From contig OU612069.1 in the NCBI GenBank assembly GCA_914767715.1, positions 26,411,387-26,471,386 on the forward strand: a DNA stretch of 60,000 bases. The letters run 5' to 3'. The notes under the pieces are model-generated. The model did no database searches. It was given only the letters and a program-made list of their open reading frames with translations, and was not told where the DNA came from. Position numbers and translations under genes: made by a program. Shown one piece after another: positions 35,653-48,560 of this stretch. Position 1 is the first letter of the stretch. Every line of letters starts with the position of its first letter. Source of the stretch: Membranipora membranacea (lineage: Eukaryota > Bryozoa > Gymnolaemata > Cheilostomatida > Membraniporidae).

Positions 35653-36390
35653 TTTGTATTTTCTAGAAACTTCTCTCCACACCTTTGACCTTCTAACTCA
35701 GAATACCAAATAAGTGTGATTCTCACACGCCCATCTTGATGGCGTCCTCACTGTGAATGTCTGTATGCTGCATTGTTAAGAGTACTAATGTGGTATGGCG
35801 TGATTTTAGTCTTGATTGCCTAAGTTCACAACAGCGATTCTAAAGTATATCATGATTGTAAATGTTGCTGCCATCAAAGACATCCCCTGCAGAATAAATT
35901 ATAGGTGTTCGAAATGTGGCCACTTATGCATATTACCATAAAATCATTTTTTGATGATTTTCACAAAATTTCGGGGGAACCAGAGTCTCAAATTGGAAAA
36001 TTGCTGCACATATTGTTAACTTATTAACTTAAAAATACCATACAACCACGACTGAAAACAAGAGTACCCAAAGTCATTTAGAATCAAACAGTTATACGAT
36101 CAGGCATTAATCACAGTTGAAGCCTTCACCAGTGTTTTAACTATCAGACCTTGAAATTCAACTGTTTACATATGTCAGGTTGCTAACAGGGATGGCAACT
36201 TCCAGATTTTGGCGAAACAGGACGAGACCGAGACAGCAACACAATTCGGAACAGGACTGAGACACAACCAAGACATAAATCATGCAGAGTAATACTTACT
36301 AATCTGATAAATAATAACTTATCATGAGCAGGAAATTGGCCTCAGCAATCATTAGGAACAGGGTGGAAAAAATAAATTGATTATTCTCAG
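35653..36390. other. Upstream of importin pseudogene, nothing recognised
   Basis: AT-rich sequence between the putative importin start and the BEL/Pao half element. I see no exon or repeat boundary. Confidence 0.4.
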
Positions 36391-38820
36391 GTGATAGTGG
36401 TGTCCGTTTGAATCCTGAGATAGAGGCCGGGTCCGACAGTGTGGTCTTTATGACCAAGTTTCTAGGTGTTACCTGGAACACACAGAGTGATGTCATATCG
36501 TTCACACAATGTCTGAATTTCTCTCCCAAGCGTAAGGGTGTTTACAGTCAAACTGATCTAACGATGGAAGAAGTTCCATTAAGTACCCCGACAAGTCTCA
36601 CTCGAAGAGTGGTGTTAGAACAGGTAATGACGATCTATGATCCGTTTGGTTTATTATTTTCATTCATCTTGATTTCCAAGATACAATTAAGGAAAACCTG
36701 GGCTCTCAAGCTTGGGTGGGATGATTCGCTACCTATGGACCTTCATAAAGAGTGGCTAGAGTTCTTTGTACGTTTGTTTGAGCTGTGCTCTTAAGGATTT
36801 AGGCACTAGGTAATCCTGTTTTGGTAGTCTTATCCGATGGGAGTGATCTTGCCTATGGGTGTTCAGCTTATGTATGTTAGAATTTAGAAGATGGAAGTTT
36901 CTCGAGTCGGTTGATCATGGCTAAATGCCGTATAGCACCTTTGAGGAAAATATCAACACCTTAAATGGAGCTTAATGGAGCCGTACTGAGTAAGAGGATT
37001 CGTGGTACTGTTAATATTTCCTTCTGGACAACAAGGGTGAAAATTCCCTCTGAACTTGGCTCCGAGTCAAGTTGGTGGCAAAGTCCTTCATTCCTGGCTC
37101 TACCTGCGTTTGAATGGCCAGTAAACGCACACATTGCCAAAGAGCTGACTCTTCCAGAGAGAAGCAGCTAAAGAAGGCCTCTTCCTATGTAGATTATGGG
37201 TGTCAGTTTCCGTTTGAGATTTATCGATTCAGCTCAGCTACAGTTCTAGTGTACAAGGTTGCTCGGGTTCTGAATATGAGTAAGAAGCGTAGTCTCAGTT
37301 GATGGTTATCGAAGAATGTAGGCGCTGTAAGTCTGTCTTCAGCTCTTGAGCTCATTGTGAATATTATACAGCTATCCATGACTAAAAAACTTGAGAAAGT
37401 GAATGGCAAATACAAGCAGTTAAATGCTTGTCAAGATTCACGAGGTATTTGGGTTATCTGATCCTCTTAGTGACTCTCCTCAGATGCTTCTCCCTGCTGA
37501 CCATTGCTTCACTGAACTGCTCATGAGAGACGCTCATGAAGAAAGCATGCATCGTGGTCGTGATAGTACTCTGGCTAGATTTCGGCTGAAGTATTGGGTG
37601 ACTCAGGGCAATACTCTAGCCAAGAAGTTAGTGAATTCGTGCTATATGTGTAGAAAGAGAGATCCCAAGGTCTTGTCTCAACAGCTGGAGTTATTGCCTA
37701 TTTACCGACTAAAGCCTGCCCCTCCATTCACCTCAGTAATGTTGGATCCGTTCGGTCCATACACTATCCGAGGAGAAGTTCAGAAACGTGTGAGCGGGAA
37801 AAGATATGGCGTGATATTCACAGATAATAAGTTCTCCAGGGCTATCCACATAGAAGGTGTTTTATCTTATGATACTCAGTCATTCCTTAGTTCATTTACT
37901 TACATGTTTCACTAGCATACGAGGTTGGCCACAGAAAATCTACTCAGATTGTGGCTCTCAGATTGTAGCAGCTAGTAATGCTCTGAAAGGTGTGTGGAAT
38001 GATCTGAACCACAAAGAGATTATCAAGGAGAGTTCATTCCATGGTCTCAACTGGGTTTTTGGTCCCCTCGATTCGCCATGGCACAAGGGCACAGTTGAGT
38101 CATTAGTCAAATCTGCTAAGCGTGCTATACACTTTACAGTTGGAGGTTTTCAGCGTCAGAGTTTCTCACTGTATGCACTCCAGTAGCCAATGTTCTGAAT
38201 GAGCGACCAATAGGTAGACTTTCTGGATCAGATTCAGAAATCAATTTGTTTACTCATTACTGTCTGCTCATCGGTAGGCCTGTTGTTGACCAACCAGGTT
38301 GCCTTGATCTGAAGGTTACCCCATCTGATAGACTCGCTCTCATTGAATCCACTGTTGGTGATTTTTGGAAGCTTCTGGTAGAGTTGTATGCTTCTACATT
38401 AGTAGCGCAGAATAAGTGGAGAAAGCAAGCTCAGCGTGAGTTAAGGATAAGGGACGAGGTAGTAGTGACTGACTCGAACTCTTTAAGGGGTAAATATCAG
38501 ATAGCTAGAGTGGTAGAATTAGGCGGGTAGCTCTGCATTATAGGACCTGCATAGTAGGTGCCACTAAGTATAGGGTCAGTAAGCCCGTAAAAATCATTCG
38601 GGCTGTCCAACGATTTTCACTCTTGCTTCCTGTCAATGGAGAGGGTAATGAAGTACCTGGCGATGTGTAATCATGAGTTTCATGCCACGCTCTGTTCATC
38701 TCATCATTCTCATTCTTGTTTTTATACATCATAAACAAAACAGAGTCTGGTAGTATCTATGTAGTTGCAATTAAGTTAATTAGTATTTAACTAATATTTA
38801 TCAGTATTTTCGTTTGTCAA
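36391..38820 (+). pseudogene. BEL/Pao retrotransposon, 3' half: late RT, integrase
   Basis: Successive plus-strand frames encode the part of BEL/Pao Pol after the RT active site. Around 36440-36780 are KFLGVTW and YDPFGLLFSF, typical of the RT/RNase H connector. Around 37500-37660 is an H2C2 zinc finger (HEESMHRGR ... CYMCRKRD). An integrase core follows, with SDCGSQIVAA near 37950 and WHKGTVESLVKSAKRA near 38085. About 38440-38530 is a C-terminal domain (RDEVVVTDSNSLRGKYQ). Stops and frameshifts interrupt it, so it is inactive. It leads directly into an LTR. Confidence 0.8.
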
Positions 38821-38825
38821 AGTAA

Positions 38826-39188
38826 TGGTGGAATATTTATTTTGCCAAGGTTATCCCTCCGGTGTATTCGGAGTTGTTTTCCCTAAATTATCTCCACATG
38901 AGCCATTTGAGCCAATAAACCTCACTTGGCATTCGAAAGCCAGTGTGGCAAGTTGTGGACTATTGATTTGCATTACAAGGAGTAACACTAGCTACACAAG
39001 TCACCAACCACGTCAGTAAGCTGGTTGCTTATAATTTATCACTGACGCTGGTTTATTCAAAACTACGATTTACATATACCGGTCTCAATTTAGAAAGTGG
39101 ATTAATCTAATATTTAGCACAAATAAAATATTAGAAGAGTAATCAACTCAAAAGAATGTTCAGTTGCTATACATCCAAATAATTGGTC
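38826..39188 (+). repeat. BEL/Pao LTR, plus orientation
   Basis: This is an inverted partner of 42797-43243. Shared blocks include TTATCTCCACAT, GAGCCAATAAACCTCACTTG, GTGGCAAGTTGTGG, ACCGGTCT and GAAAGTGGATTAATC, ending near AATTGGTCCGTGTACA. It follows the integrase domain, so it is the 3' LTR of the left half. An internal deletion relative to the partner lies near 38980. Confidence 0.75.
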
Positions 39189-39249
39189 CGTGTACAATAC
39201 TTGAATGTATCTCTAGACTCTGCGTCAGTGAGTCTTCCAGCATCATTCT

Positions 39250-42200
39250 CTTCAGTCTATGGAGCAGCAGAAACCAATGCAAACTTTTAACCCAGCTTGA
39301 TCGAGAACATAGTTTGTCTCCACTGCTAATGAAACAGAGGACTCAAGATCAATCTCAGAATCAACAAATTATCTACATTTATGTAGATGTCTTCAGCAAT
39401 GCAGAAACCCTTGGGTAATCATCCTCAAACATCTCAGCAGTGAGATAGACCGCTTCAGTGCTTATTGCACCAGCAGGCTTGTCACCCATATTGACTCTCG
39501 ATATAGAGTAGATGTCTGGTGGTTTGGAAAGATCCATATCCCGCCAGAGAAAGCGGTGACAGTACTGCTCATCCTCATCCATATAGATAGAGTTATACAT
39601 CTTATGTATATCTGCAGCTACTGCTACATAATTTTCTCTCAACGTAACAGTACATCCAGTAAATTGTTCAGATAAGAATCTGGATCTTCGGCTATCGCCC
39701 CATTGAGAGAGAAATCATGATAAACCTGACTGCTGTTAAAGACAATCATCACTGGCGTCGAAGTAGACTTAGGATTCAACACTGCGAGATGTGACAGATA
39801 GAACACTGGACTATTCCAGTTATTTAAATCCTCTTGGGAGAGAATTCTGGCAACACCTCGATCAACCATGTCCTTGATCTGCTCATCATATATGCGAGCC
39901 CAAGAACCATCCTTAGATTACATTTTCTCAGTATGTTTCAGGGTAGCCATAGCAGCACTGATATTGTTTGGTAGAGTATTTGGATCAATGACCCATAAAT
40001 ATTTGGTTATCCATCTCTTACCATCCTTGTCGTACCTCACATTACTCCTGATCAACCTCACCTCTTGCTCCCCAACAAAACTGTATGTATTTCCAGCGAT
40101 GGGACATCGCATGCATTTGGGATTGATAGCAGTGCCCAACCCTAGACACATTGCATTGAACACCTGTCAGCTTGTCTCTGACCATAACATGGCAGCCAAC
40201 CAGGCTACAACTCAGCTTCCCTACCATAGCAGATTCTGATAACAAGTGTGTACCCATTGCTACAGGCCCAAATGGAGAAGGCTTCACTCTGAGATGTTGA
40301 CCTGCCTCAGCAAGAATTACACCAGGATGTTATCCTTCCATATCCATCCCAATCAGAAGATAAATCTGACAGGAGTCCCTCTGCAAAACAGAAACATCAA
40401 ACCCAGGAAATAACCTACCCAAAACTTGAAGATCTATTCAACCAACAGGTCCAGTGATATAGTCCATCCAGTATCTATCACTGAAAAGTCGGAAGCAACT
40501 AATTCAATCACATAATGTTGGTTAACTACTTCAGTCTCCCCCCACCCATTGTGGATAGATCAAGAATAACCGTACCGATTACCTGTGCTTTTAGTCTCAT
40601 TGCCGCCTGTTTAGTGATGAACGAGGAGCTTGATCCCGAATCAAAGAAGAGTGACACTGTATCACTTCCCCCCTTCACCTTGGCAGACTTAACCGCAAAC
40701 ACCACATTATTGGCTTGGTTTATGCTTCCAGCATTGCTGATGCCAGAGACCGATGTGACCGGATCGGTCTCAGTCACCTCTACCTGGTTTACATTGGTCT
40801 GAGTCTTGGGAGTACATATAAGGGTATGATGCCTGGAGCTGTTGCTTTTTTGCAGGATAACTTTGAGGGACATTTACCAATAAAATGACGGCCAAAGCAC
40901 CGAAAACACACTCTTTTAGCCTTCAACCTCTCCTTCACTGGCAGATCAATAAAGGCCTTGCGTGAGGAAGTATTGTGACTATTACCTTCATGCATAATAC
41001 ATGACATATCATCAGAACTAGACTTCTCACTAACATCAGTTTGCAAACATTATGCACTTTGCTTAGATCTATCCTGATCGGACTTCCTATCTGGAGGCTT
41101 GTCTTTGAGGGTCTGGCGATTAGCATATCGCTGAGAAATGTCACGCTGGGAAGACAGAAATAGCATGAACCTGGAGAATGTATGTAGACGATCATCTACG
41201 CACATAGACTGATATTGATTCATCCACAGGGCTGTAATCGAATATGGGAGACGATCAGTGATATCATCAACATGAGTCGAACTTACAGCACTCAGCTGAT
41301 TCACCTCCGCCGACTGGCTATAACATTTTTCGCCAGCATTGACCAACTTTATCAACCTTCTGTAATCAACTTCTTTCACTGAATTGAGACTACTGAGTTG
41401 CGATAACGAGTATTGAATACTAGAGCCAACATCGGAGCAAATACTATCTAGAACTTTAAACATGTGTTCCAATGGCCTAGCCTGGGTTGAGTAAATAGCA
41501 GAAACTCTCTCCTTGGCTTCACCCAATAAAGACTGCTTAAACTGATATACTAATTGAACCTGTTAAACTCCTACCTGTTAAGCATGAGATAAATATCTCA
41601 TCCATATAGCCCTGACCTCAGGCCAGTCACAGGGATTACCTGAAAACTTAGGGAGAGGCATCTTTTTGAACTCAAATTCCTGCAACTTTGTCCTATTATG
41701 CAACCAAGGCTGTACACCCATACTCATATCACTGAAACCTGCCAAAGACCCTGTTGGAGCAAATCTCTCCGAATATGCATAGAAACAATACTAATCCTAG
41801 AACTATCAATGCTCTCATTGCTAAGTCCCTGCCTACCTATATCCATACCCAACGTGTCACCAACCGCAGTGGAATTACCTACAGGCACAGGTGCACTTAT
41901 AAGACCAGTGTTACTAGGGGTGGTAATAACATGAGATGCATCTTGTACAATATTAGACTGAGGCAAGGATAGACCTACACTACATTGTCCTACACTAGCA
42001 TTACAATATGAATGATTTACGATAGGCATGGATAACTCTGCATTAGAAGCTACCACAGTAGGTTGACCACTAGATTCCCCAACAATACTTCCATGATTAG
42101 AAACCCTTGGCTCCTGTGTCTCCACACCCCTTGGTGTTCATTACCCACCACCCCAGTAGGGCTGGCTTTTGTTAATGACACGCTATCATGGGAGGATGAG

Positions 42201-42790
42201 TTAGATACATGAGAAGATTGAGAGGTTGGATAAAAACTACCATCAGAACTAGGTCAAGTACTGGTACTATCTACACAGTTCATATCTATAATTACTTTGC
42301 GAATTCCATCATGTCTTTTACCATACATAGATAAATACTGATCACATAATTTTACACATGTCTGGATGTGAGTATCTAACAGGCTGTGACTAACAGGTCT
42401 ATTGGATAAAACACGCTCTACTGCAGCAAGAACAATAGCAATGCTCTCATCAAAAAATTTACCATTATGCTCACAAAAAAATTGAGGTGCCTCTTGAAAA
42501 ACATCATTCACAGCATCCATGTACTGACTTAAATCAAGACCATTCACAATCTCATTGGCATTAAATTGTGCATCAGATTCGACGAGTTCAGAATTTTCAA
42601 GATGCACATCAACAAATTCATTAAATTGGATTGGTGCGAAGCTTGTAGTTGTTGCAATTCATTAGATGACACATGGCTTGCTCTTTGTAACGCAGATTTT
42701 AGTGATGTTACCTTTCGATTGAGTTTGGAACTTTGGCTGTTGAGAAGCTTAATCTGTTTTATGGTAGCTTCCATTGTGTTGCTGTAGGTG
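39250..42790 (-). pseudogene. BEL/Pao retrotransposon, 5' half: gag, protease, early RT
   Basis: Read on minus from 42790: a gag-like start (MEATIKQIKLLNS) and further gag frames, including RRLIKLVNAGEKCY of the BEL DUF1759 type near 41350. Then come a zinc knuckle CFRCFGRHFIGKCPSK near 40900, an aspartic protease (LFFDSGSSSSFI) near 40630 and the RT N-terminal half with NSPVFYLSHLAVLNPKS near 39800. RT motif A (VAADIHKMYNSI) is near 39610. The frame breaks at the YVDD site near 39379; related sequence (VSLAVETNYVLDQAG) continues to about 39253 and then stops. Several frames are shifted. Confidence 0.8.
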
Positions 42791-42796
42791 GATGTA

Positions 42797-43243
42797 TTTA
42801 GCACTGTACGCGGACCAATTATCTGGATGTATAGCAACTGAACATTCTTTTGAGTTGATTACTCTTCTAATATTTTATTTGTGCTAAATATTAGATTAAT
42901 CCACTTTCTAAATTGAGACCGGTATATATAAATCATAGTTATGAATAAACCAGCGTCAGTGATAAATTATAAGCAACCAGCTTACTGACTTGGTTGGTGA
43001 CTTGTGTAGCTAGTGTTACTATGGGCTGATACTGTGGCTTACTGTTTCGTTGGTTTGTATAGTTGGTATAGCTGATAGTTTAAAGTAGTGATATACATTG
43101 TCGTAGTAGTAATGACGGTAAGCAAAAATGACAGAGTCTTTAAAATCTCCTTGTAATGCAAATCAACAGTCCACAACTTGCCACACTGGTTTCAAATGCC
43201 AAGTGAGGTTAATTGGCTCAAATGGCTATGTGGAGATAATTAA
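42797..43243 (-). repeat. BEL/Pao LTR, minus orientation (5' LTR of the right half)
   Basis: It is the reverse complement of the LTR at 38826-39188 and fuller in its middle. Its outer end is cut near 43243, where sequence similar to a transporter pseudogene intron/exon begins. The gag start lies just inside it on minus. Confidence 0.75.
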
Positions 43244-43244
43244 G

Positions 43245-43400
43245 TGAATGGGTTTGTATCGAGTTGATGTGATAATCTGCAATGTGGCCGGACTATGCTG
43301 TATGAAGAATACTCTAATTCTCTACGTCCTCCAAAGAGGTAAGTATCTGGATGTATAGCAATTGAACATTCTTTTGAGTTGATTACTCTTCTAATATGTA
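43245..43400 (+). repeat. Mosaic: transporter exon-8 fragment plus LTR scrap
   Basis: About 43245-43342 closely repeats 44345-44522 with an internal deletion, and includes a GGACTATGCTGTATGAAGA segment of transporter exon 8 with its GTAAGT donor. It continues directly into about 55 bp of LTR sequence (ATCTGGATGTATAGCAATTG), a second LTR scrap outside the main LTR. Confidence 0.65.
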
Positions 43401-43934
43401 CAGGAAGAAACAAATTCATGTTTAGTATCATTTAATATAGATATTGACGTTGACCAGCGTTTCACCTCATACCAGTCCGGTATCTACGTCAATTTGACAT
43501 CAAATTGCCATCCGCAGTACCATCAAGGAGTAACACCCTGTATTTGAATTTGACATCAGGAGTGGAACTCTCATAAACAATCCTCTATCAAACACTAATG
43601 ACTGATTTACATTTAGCAATTTTTCTCAATAAATAATAATGATATTTGAAAATCATTATAGCTACACATTCCTCAACAATATTTGACACCATATGATCAA
43701 TAAATACTGCCATCAAGAACACATATCGTATCGCAAAATATCACAACTCGGCAAACCGACTGGACAGACCATCAGGGATCTCTATCTACACCTCTCTATA
43801 TTCTCAATAACAAATCTCCCCCTCAGCAACTGAAGCCTAAGCTCTGTGAAGAGTTTGGAAACATAATAAAGCCTCTTTTTACTTGCCTCTCTCGTCACTC
43901 AGAGCTCCTAGAGAAATGTAAGGGGGCCGCTACA

Positions 43935-45616
43935 AAAAGGGAGAGGCTTTTCTCTCCGCCATCATAAACAGAAATGGCGGAAAATATCCTGAGCAAGCAT
44001 TATCACAGAGGGAGAATTTTGGAAAAATTTTCTAGTCATACTCTGTTTATTGCCTCTTCTTACAGTGCATGGCTTCCAAACAAATATGTGAGTTATGAAT
44101 CGCTGTACATAATTTTAGTCTCATGTCTTATTTCCATCTCATATTGTCAAAAAAATTTGTAATATTCCCGATGTAACACCTTATGTGTCCAATGCTCATC
44201 TTCCTTGCAGCTAACACGCCTGTTTATTTTATACAGGATTTATCTTCTCCTTCAATGGAGTGGGATAATGTATCTGGTGATCCTCATGGGATATTCATCA
44301 AGATCAATAACTACGATGATTTGGTATGGGTTCTGTTTGCACCAATGGGCGAGTGAATGGGTTTGTATAGAGTTGAAGTGATAATTTGCAATACACCTCA
44401 TAGCTGGGAAACAATGCGATCCAATGAGCCACAACTTATACATGCATTGCATTACTCCCTCGCAATGTGGCGGACTATGCTGTATGAAGATCACTCTGAT
44501 TCTCTACGTCCTCCAAAGAGGTAAGTATCGTGTACAGTACTTACCAGTTCAATGGTCCTTTGGCTCTTATGTCTGTCTAGCTCTGTTTAGTCTCTCCCTG
44601 TCTTGTCTTGTCCTCCTCATGGTTCCTGCGCCTCTCCCATGCACAGCCCTGAAATCTCCCTTCCTCTATTCTGCAGGTAGTCCCTATCTTTCGCACCTTA
44701 ACCTTGGTTCCTATATTTCGGACTACACAACAGTGAGCATTGAGAAGTATAAACACCCAAGGGTGCTGGGTACTGAAACATTCAATTTAGAAAGCTCTCC
44801 CAGTGGTACTCAACCCTCCACACCTGCAACACCAATATCATGAAAGTGAATAGTAAGGGGGCCACCCCTCAACTGACCATCCCCAGGGGAGAATTGGTTG
44901 ATGGCGACCATCAGTCTTTCAACCCATTCCTTGTCTATAATTCATCTCTTTGGAGTCATGTACTTGCATTGCCACTCTTTTCACACCGCACACATGGTGG
45001 AATATTGAACCGTGCATAGCTGTCCTTTCAGCTTGTCACGCTGTCACTTCTCTCTCCAAGTGAGTCAGAAGAATAATACCCAGGGGACTGCATATAAACT
45101 TGCATACCTGAAATGTTATTTTTTTCAAAATTCAGGACATGCAGACTTTTCTACATCTAACTTCATCTTCCAGGGATGAGTTTTAGACTGCAGGTAAACA
45201 AATACATAGATTTAGCTTGCAAAAAGATAGTAGAACTTTTTTAAAGTTAGACGGCCCGGCCACATGAAATTTAATTTGTCACAAACCCTTTTTAAATGAA
45301 GGATCTCATGTTTCGCACCAGAAATCCACCAGTTGTTCCCATCACATGGCATGGTACTTCTTAATCACCTCATTTGATACCACTGTTGTTCTTTGTTTCT
45401 GGATATGAGTTGGCAATGTGTCAGCTCCAAGGTCAACGCAGGCAACAGCAAGTGGAAAAGTCTTTTCCGTGGTTGGCTTTTCCAGTCTAGTAGTGTTTGC
45501 TGTTAACCGAAACCCTGATGCAACCTCTACAGATAATTATTACTAAAGTGACGCTTAACATATTGTGTAATGTATTCTTGATATTAATTCACAAGCGCTG
45601 GCGCTTTCTCAATTAA
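43935..45616 (+). pseudogene. POT/PTR2 transporter pseudogene (3' exons only)
   Basis: It is closest to gene C and retains exons 6-10 in order. Exon 6 is at about 43937-44090 (matching CTAGTCATACTCTGT and CATGGCTTCCAA). Exon 7 is at 44237-44323 (DLSSPSMEWDN, against SSTPSMKCGN in C). Part of exon 8 is at about 44455-44520, exon 9 at 45136-45193 with internal deletions, and exon 10 at about 45401-45616. Exon 10 lacks an AG acceptor, and indels break its frame. Exons 1-5 are absent, replaced by BEL/Pao sequence. Confidence 0.8.
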
Positions 45617-46047
45617 GTTCTTGTACGAACATCTGCTGTAATTTTTTACAAAAATATAATAGATCAACACATCTTGAAATTGCCAGGAAGAACAGAAAAA
45701 GGGTCCAGTAGCCTTTATTGTAAAATGGTGTGAAGGAGTGATTGATCTTAGAGAAACTCTTGCATGTCTTCCCCACCTCTGATTTCTCACAGGGGGCCAG
45801 GACTGAATAGGCATGGTAACATCTGAGGCTCTAATCTATAACCTTCAAGGCAGACTTTGTTTCTTCAAAGTCGTTGGCTAAATGATCAAGCAAATGTCAT
45901 ACTTTTTGCTATTTAGATGCAACAGTAAAGCACTGCACAAATGGGTACTTATTCAGTTCTCTTCACTCCCTGATGTATCATCCCCTCTCTTTCCAAATTT
46001 TTTTTTCCCTAACCTGGAAATTTCTTGACTTATCACTGATCTTTCAC
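45617..46047. other. Spacer between pseudogene and GTCGCAA element
   Basis: No gene or repeat recognised in this AT-rich spacer. Confidence 0.4.
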
Positions 46048-48560
46048 TCTCTTTACTCATATAACCCTGTTGAACCCACAAACGTCGCAAACGTCAAAAT
46101 GTCGCAATCTAGCGTTCCACTAACGTCGCAATCCAAAAAACGTCGCAACCAAAGGTTTTTAAAACGTCGCAAACCCACAAACGCCGCATTTTTTTAAACG
46201 TCGCAATAGCTCGAACCCACTAACGTCGCAAATGTCGCAACTCAACAAAAATACGAAGTTGTATTCTCATTTGATGCAAATTGGTGATGATGATATGTTG
46301 CGAGAAGTAGAAAGGATCATACAAACTTTAAAACACGGTGGGGAATCGAATATCAACATTATATATTGTGCTATGGGTAATTGTTGAGTATTTTTCAGGT
46401 TATTTGAATCATCTTTTTCACTTCCTAGGGCCGTTTGTTGTTACATCAGAATCCATTAATGCTGTCATATTAGGGATGCTAATCACTATCTAGCAGACAT
46501 AGTGACATACCAATTTGTGATGTACCTTAATGTTTGATTTAGCCAAAGATTGAACTTGTCAAGAGGTATTGACACAGTTGGATTGAGTGCTATATTTTTT
46601 CCTCTTGCTGACATGGCCTTAATCCATCAAATTGCACAGCCTTCCCATGATGCAACACTTTGGATTTGCCAGATAAATAAAGTCAAACTTTTTTTTATAT
46701 ACCACGTACCATGTAATGTTTTAATTTTCATTTTGTTAAGAGTTGATTCCTCACAAAGTAAAATAGAATGACTCATAACATGTATTCTACATCCCACTTA
46801 TGTAATAAAACGGTATGGTAGAAAGTTCATCCATTCTCCCTGGTTGAACATTAATGAACCTTGATTACAAGCAGATGTACATGAACAACCATCTGAGAGC
46901 CCTGGGCATGTTTATTGAGTTAATTTATGTTGATCAATGGAAACAAAAACCTGTGTTCCTAGACAATACTGTGTGCCATGAGAATGTTTTGTCTTATATA
47001 TAATATATATTTATGATATAGGCGCTGGCTGACCATGTTAGATTTATTTATCAATATGGATAATAAGTAGGCTATGGCTACTGCAGATTTTCTCAGCTCT
47101 TTTTAATATTTTATTCATTGACCCTCCTCCATACCACTGAATAGATAGTATAGGCAGCCCACTGTATGTATAGGTAGAATAGATAGATACTGCTTTACTT
47201 GCTGGCTAGATAGGCAAAAGCAAGTTGAATTTTTAGAGGTAGGATAATAGTCTTTGGGTACCCAGGCATAGTTGAGCTGAAATTTTTTTAAATTGATTTC
47301 ATTACTATACAAGCAAATCACGATATCTCAAAAAATTTCATCTGCTGGTCCCTTACCCTGTCTTGACAGGCTTTGTCGGAGGGGTTCCCCTCTCCTTCCA
47401 GCAATGCTTGTCAAGAAAGGCCACTGTTTGCCATGGTCTTGCAGGATGTGGCACTTTGAAGACTTCTCTTTCAGGGAGTATGCAATAACAAATTCAATAA
47501 AATTTAAGAGGTTAACAGTTCCCATAATGCATATCTATGGAATTACCAAAGTATATTGAGGCCAATTATAATTTGACTTGAATTTTTTAGGGAAACCCAT
47601 TTATTTTATAACCATGTCAATTAACAATAAGCCGCTGGGCCACAAAGCGATATTCAATTCTGTAAATTTTCAACTGCACTATCATTGACCCACTGTCAAG
47701 TGATGAAAATACAATTGCTGTTATGCAATGCATGGTGTAATATCGCATCTTATTGTATGGTAATGGTTCCTATGGTATCCTGTTGAGGTTTTATTATCAT
47801 ACCATAAAACCATAAAGTTGCATCTTGGGAATGATGTATAAATTCCTTATTCAGTAGATAAAGGGTAAGTCATAAAAAGATAAAGGGATTCATGCACAAA
47901 TGATTCAACATTTATGGCATTAAAAGTAGTGTAAAACCATAAAGTTGCATCTTGGGAATTATGTAAAAATTCCGTATTCAGTAGATAAAGGGTAAGTCAT
48001 AAAGAGATAAAGGGATTCATGCATAAATGATTCAACATTTATGGCATTTCAAGTAGTGTAAAAGCATAGCCCATATCAAACCTGACAGTATATTTCGAGC
48101 TTGACATGTATGCAGATATTTGCCTTACTTGTGCTAAATCTTGATTATCACCCATTTATGACAGTATTAATGGAGTCTGAGGTAACAATAAACGACCCTA
48201 GAAAGTGGAAAAATGATTCAAATAACCTGAAAACTACACAACAATTATGCATGGCACAATATATAATGTTGATATTCAATTCCCCACCGTGTTTTGCAGT
48301 TTGTATGCTCCATTCTACTTCTCGCAACATATCATCATCACCAATTTGCATCAAATGAGAGGACAACTTCGTATTTGTGTTGATTTGCGACATTTGCGAC
48401 GTTAGTGGGTTCGAGCTATTGCGACGTTTACAAAATTGCGACGTTTTTAAAACCCTTCGTTGCGACATTTTTTTGGATTGCGACGTTAGTGGAACGCTAG
48501 ATTGCGACGTTTTGACGTTTGCGACGTTTGTGGGTCAAACAAACCCCTATGAGTATCCTC
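46048..48560. mobile_element. Long-TIR element with GTCGCAA motif arrays
   Basis: Segments about 46074-46470 and 48150-48535 are inverted copies of about 390 bp. Outer parts also match (ACTCATA on the left and its complement on the right), so the ends may lie near 46048 and 48560. The outer 160 bp of each arm is an array of about nine GTCGCAA-type motifs spaced 10-25 bp apart, like a transposase binding array. The centre has a 127-bp tandem duplication (47811-48063) and no recognisable transposase. No clear target duplication was found. It is non-autonomous and the superfamily is unassigned. Confidence 0.75.
47811..48063 (+). repeat. 127-bp tandem duplication
   Basis: Two adjacent copies starting CATAAAGTTGCATCTTGGGA at 47811 and 47938, about 93% alike by eye, inside the GTCGCAA element. 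Confidence 0.9.

Noticed and set aside
44424-44843. 139-codon plus-strand open frame
   Set aside because: It starts within a transporter pseudo-exon and runs on through intron sequence past a splice donor. It resembles no protein.
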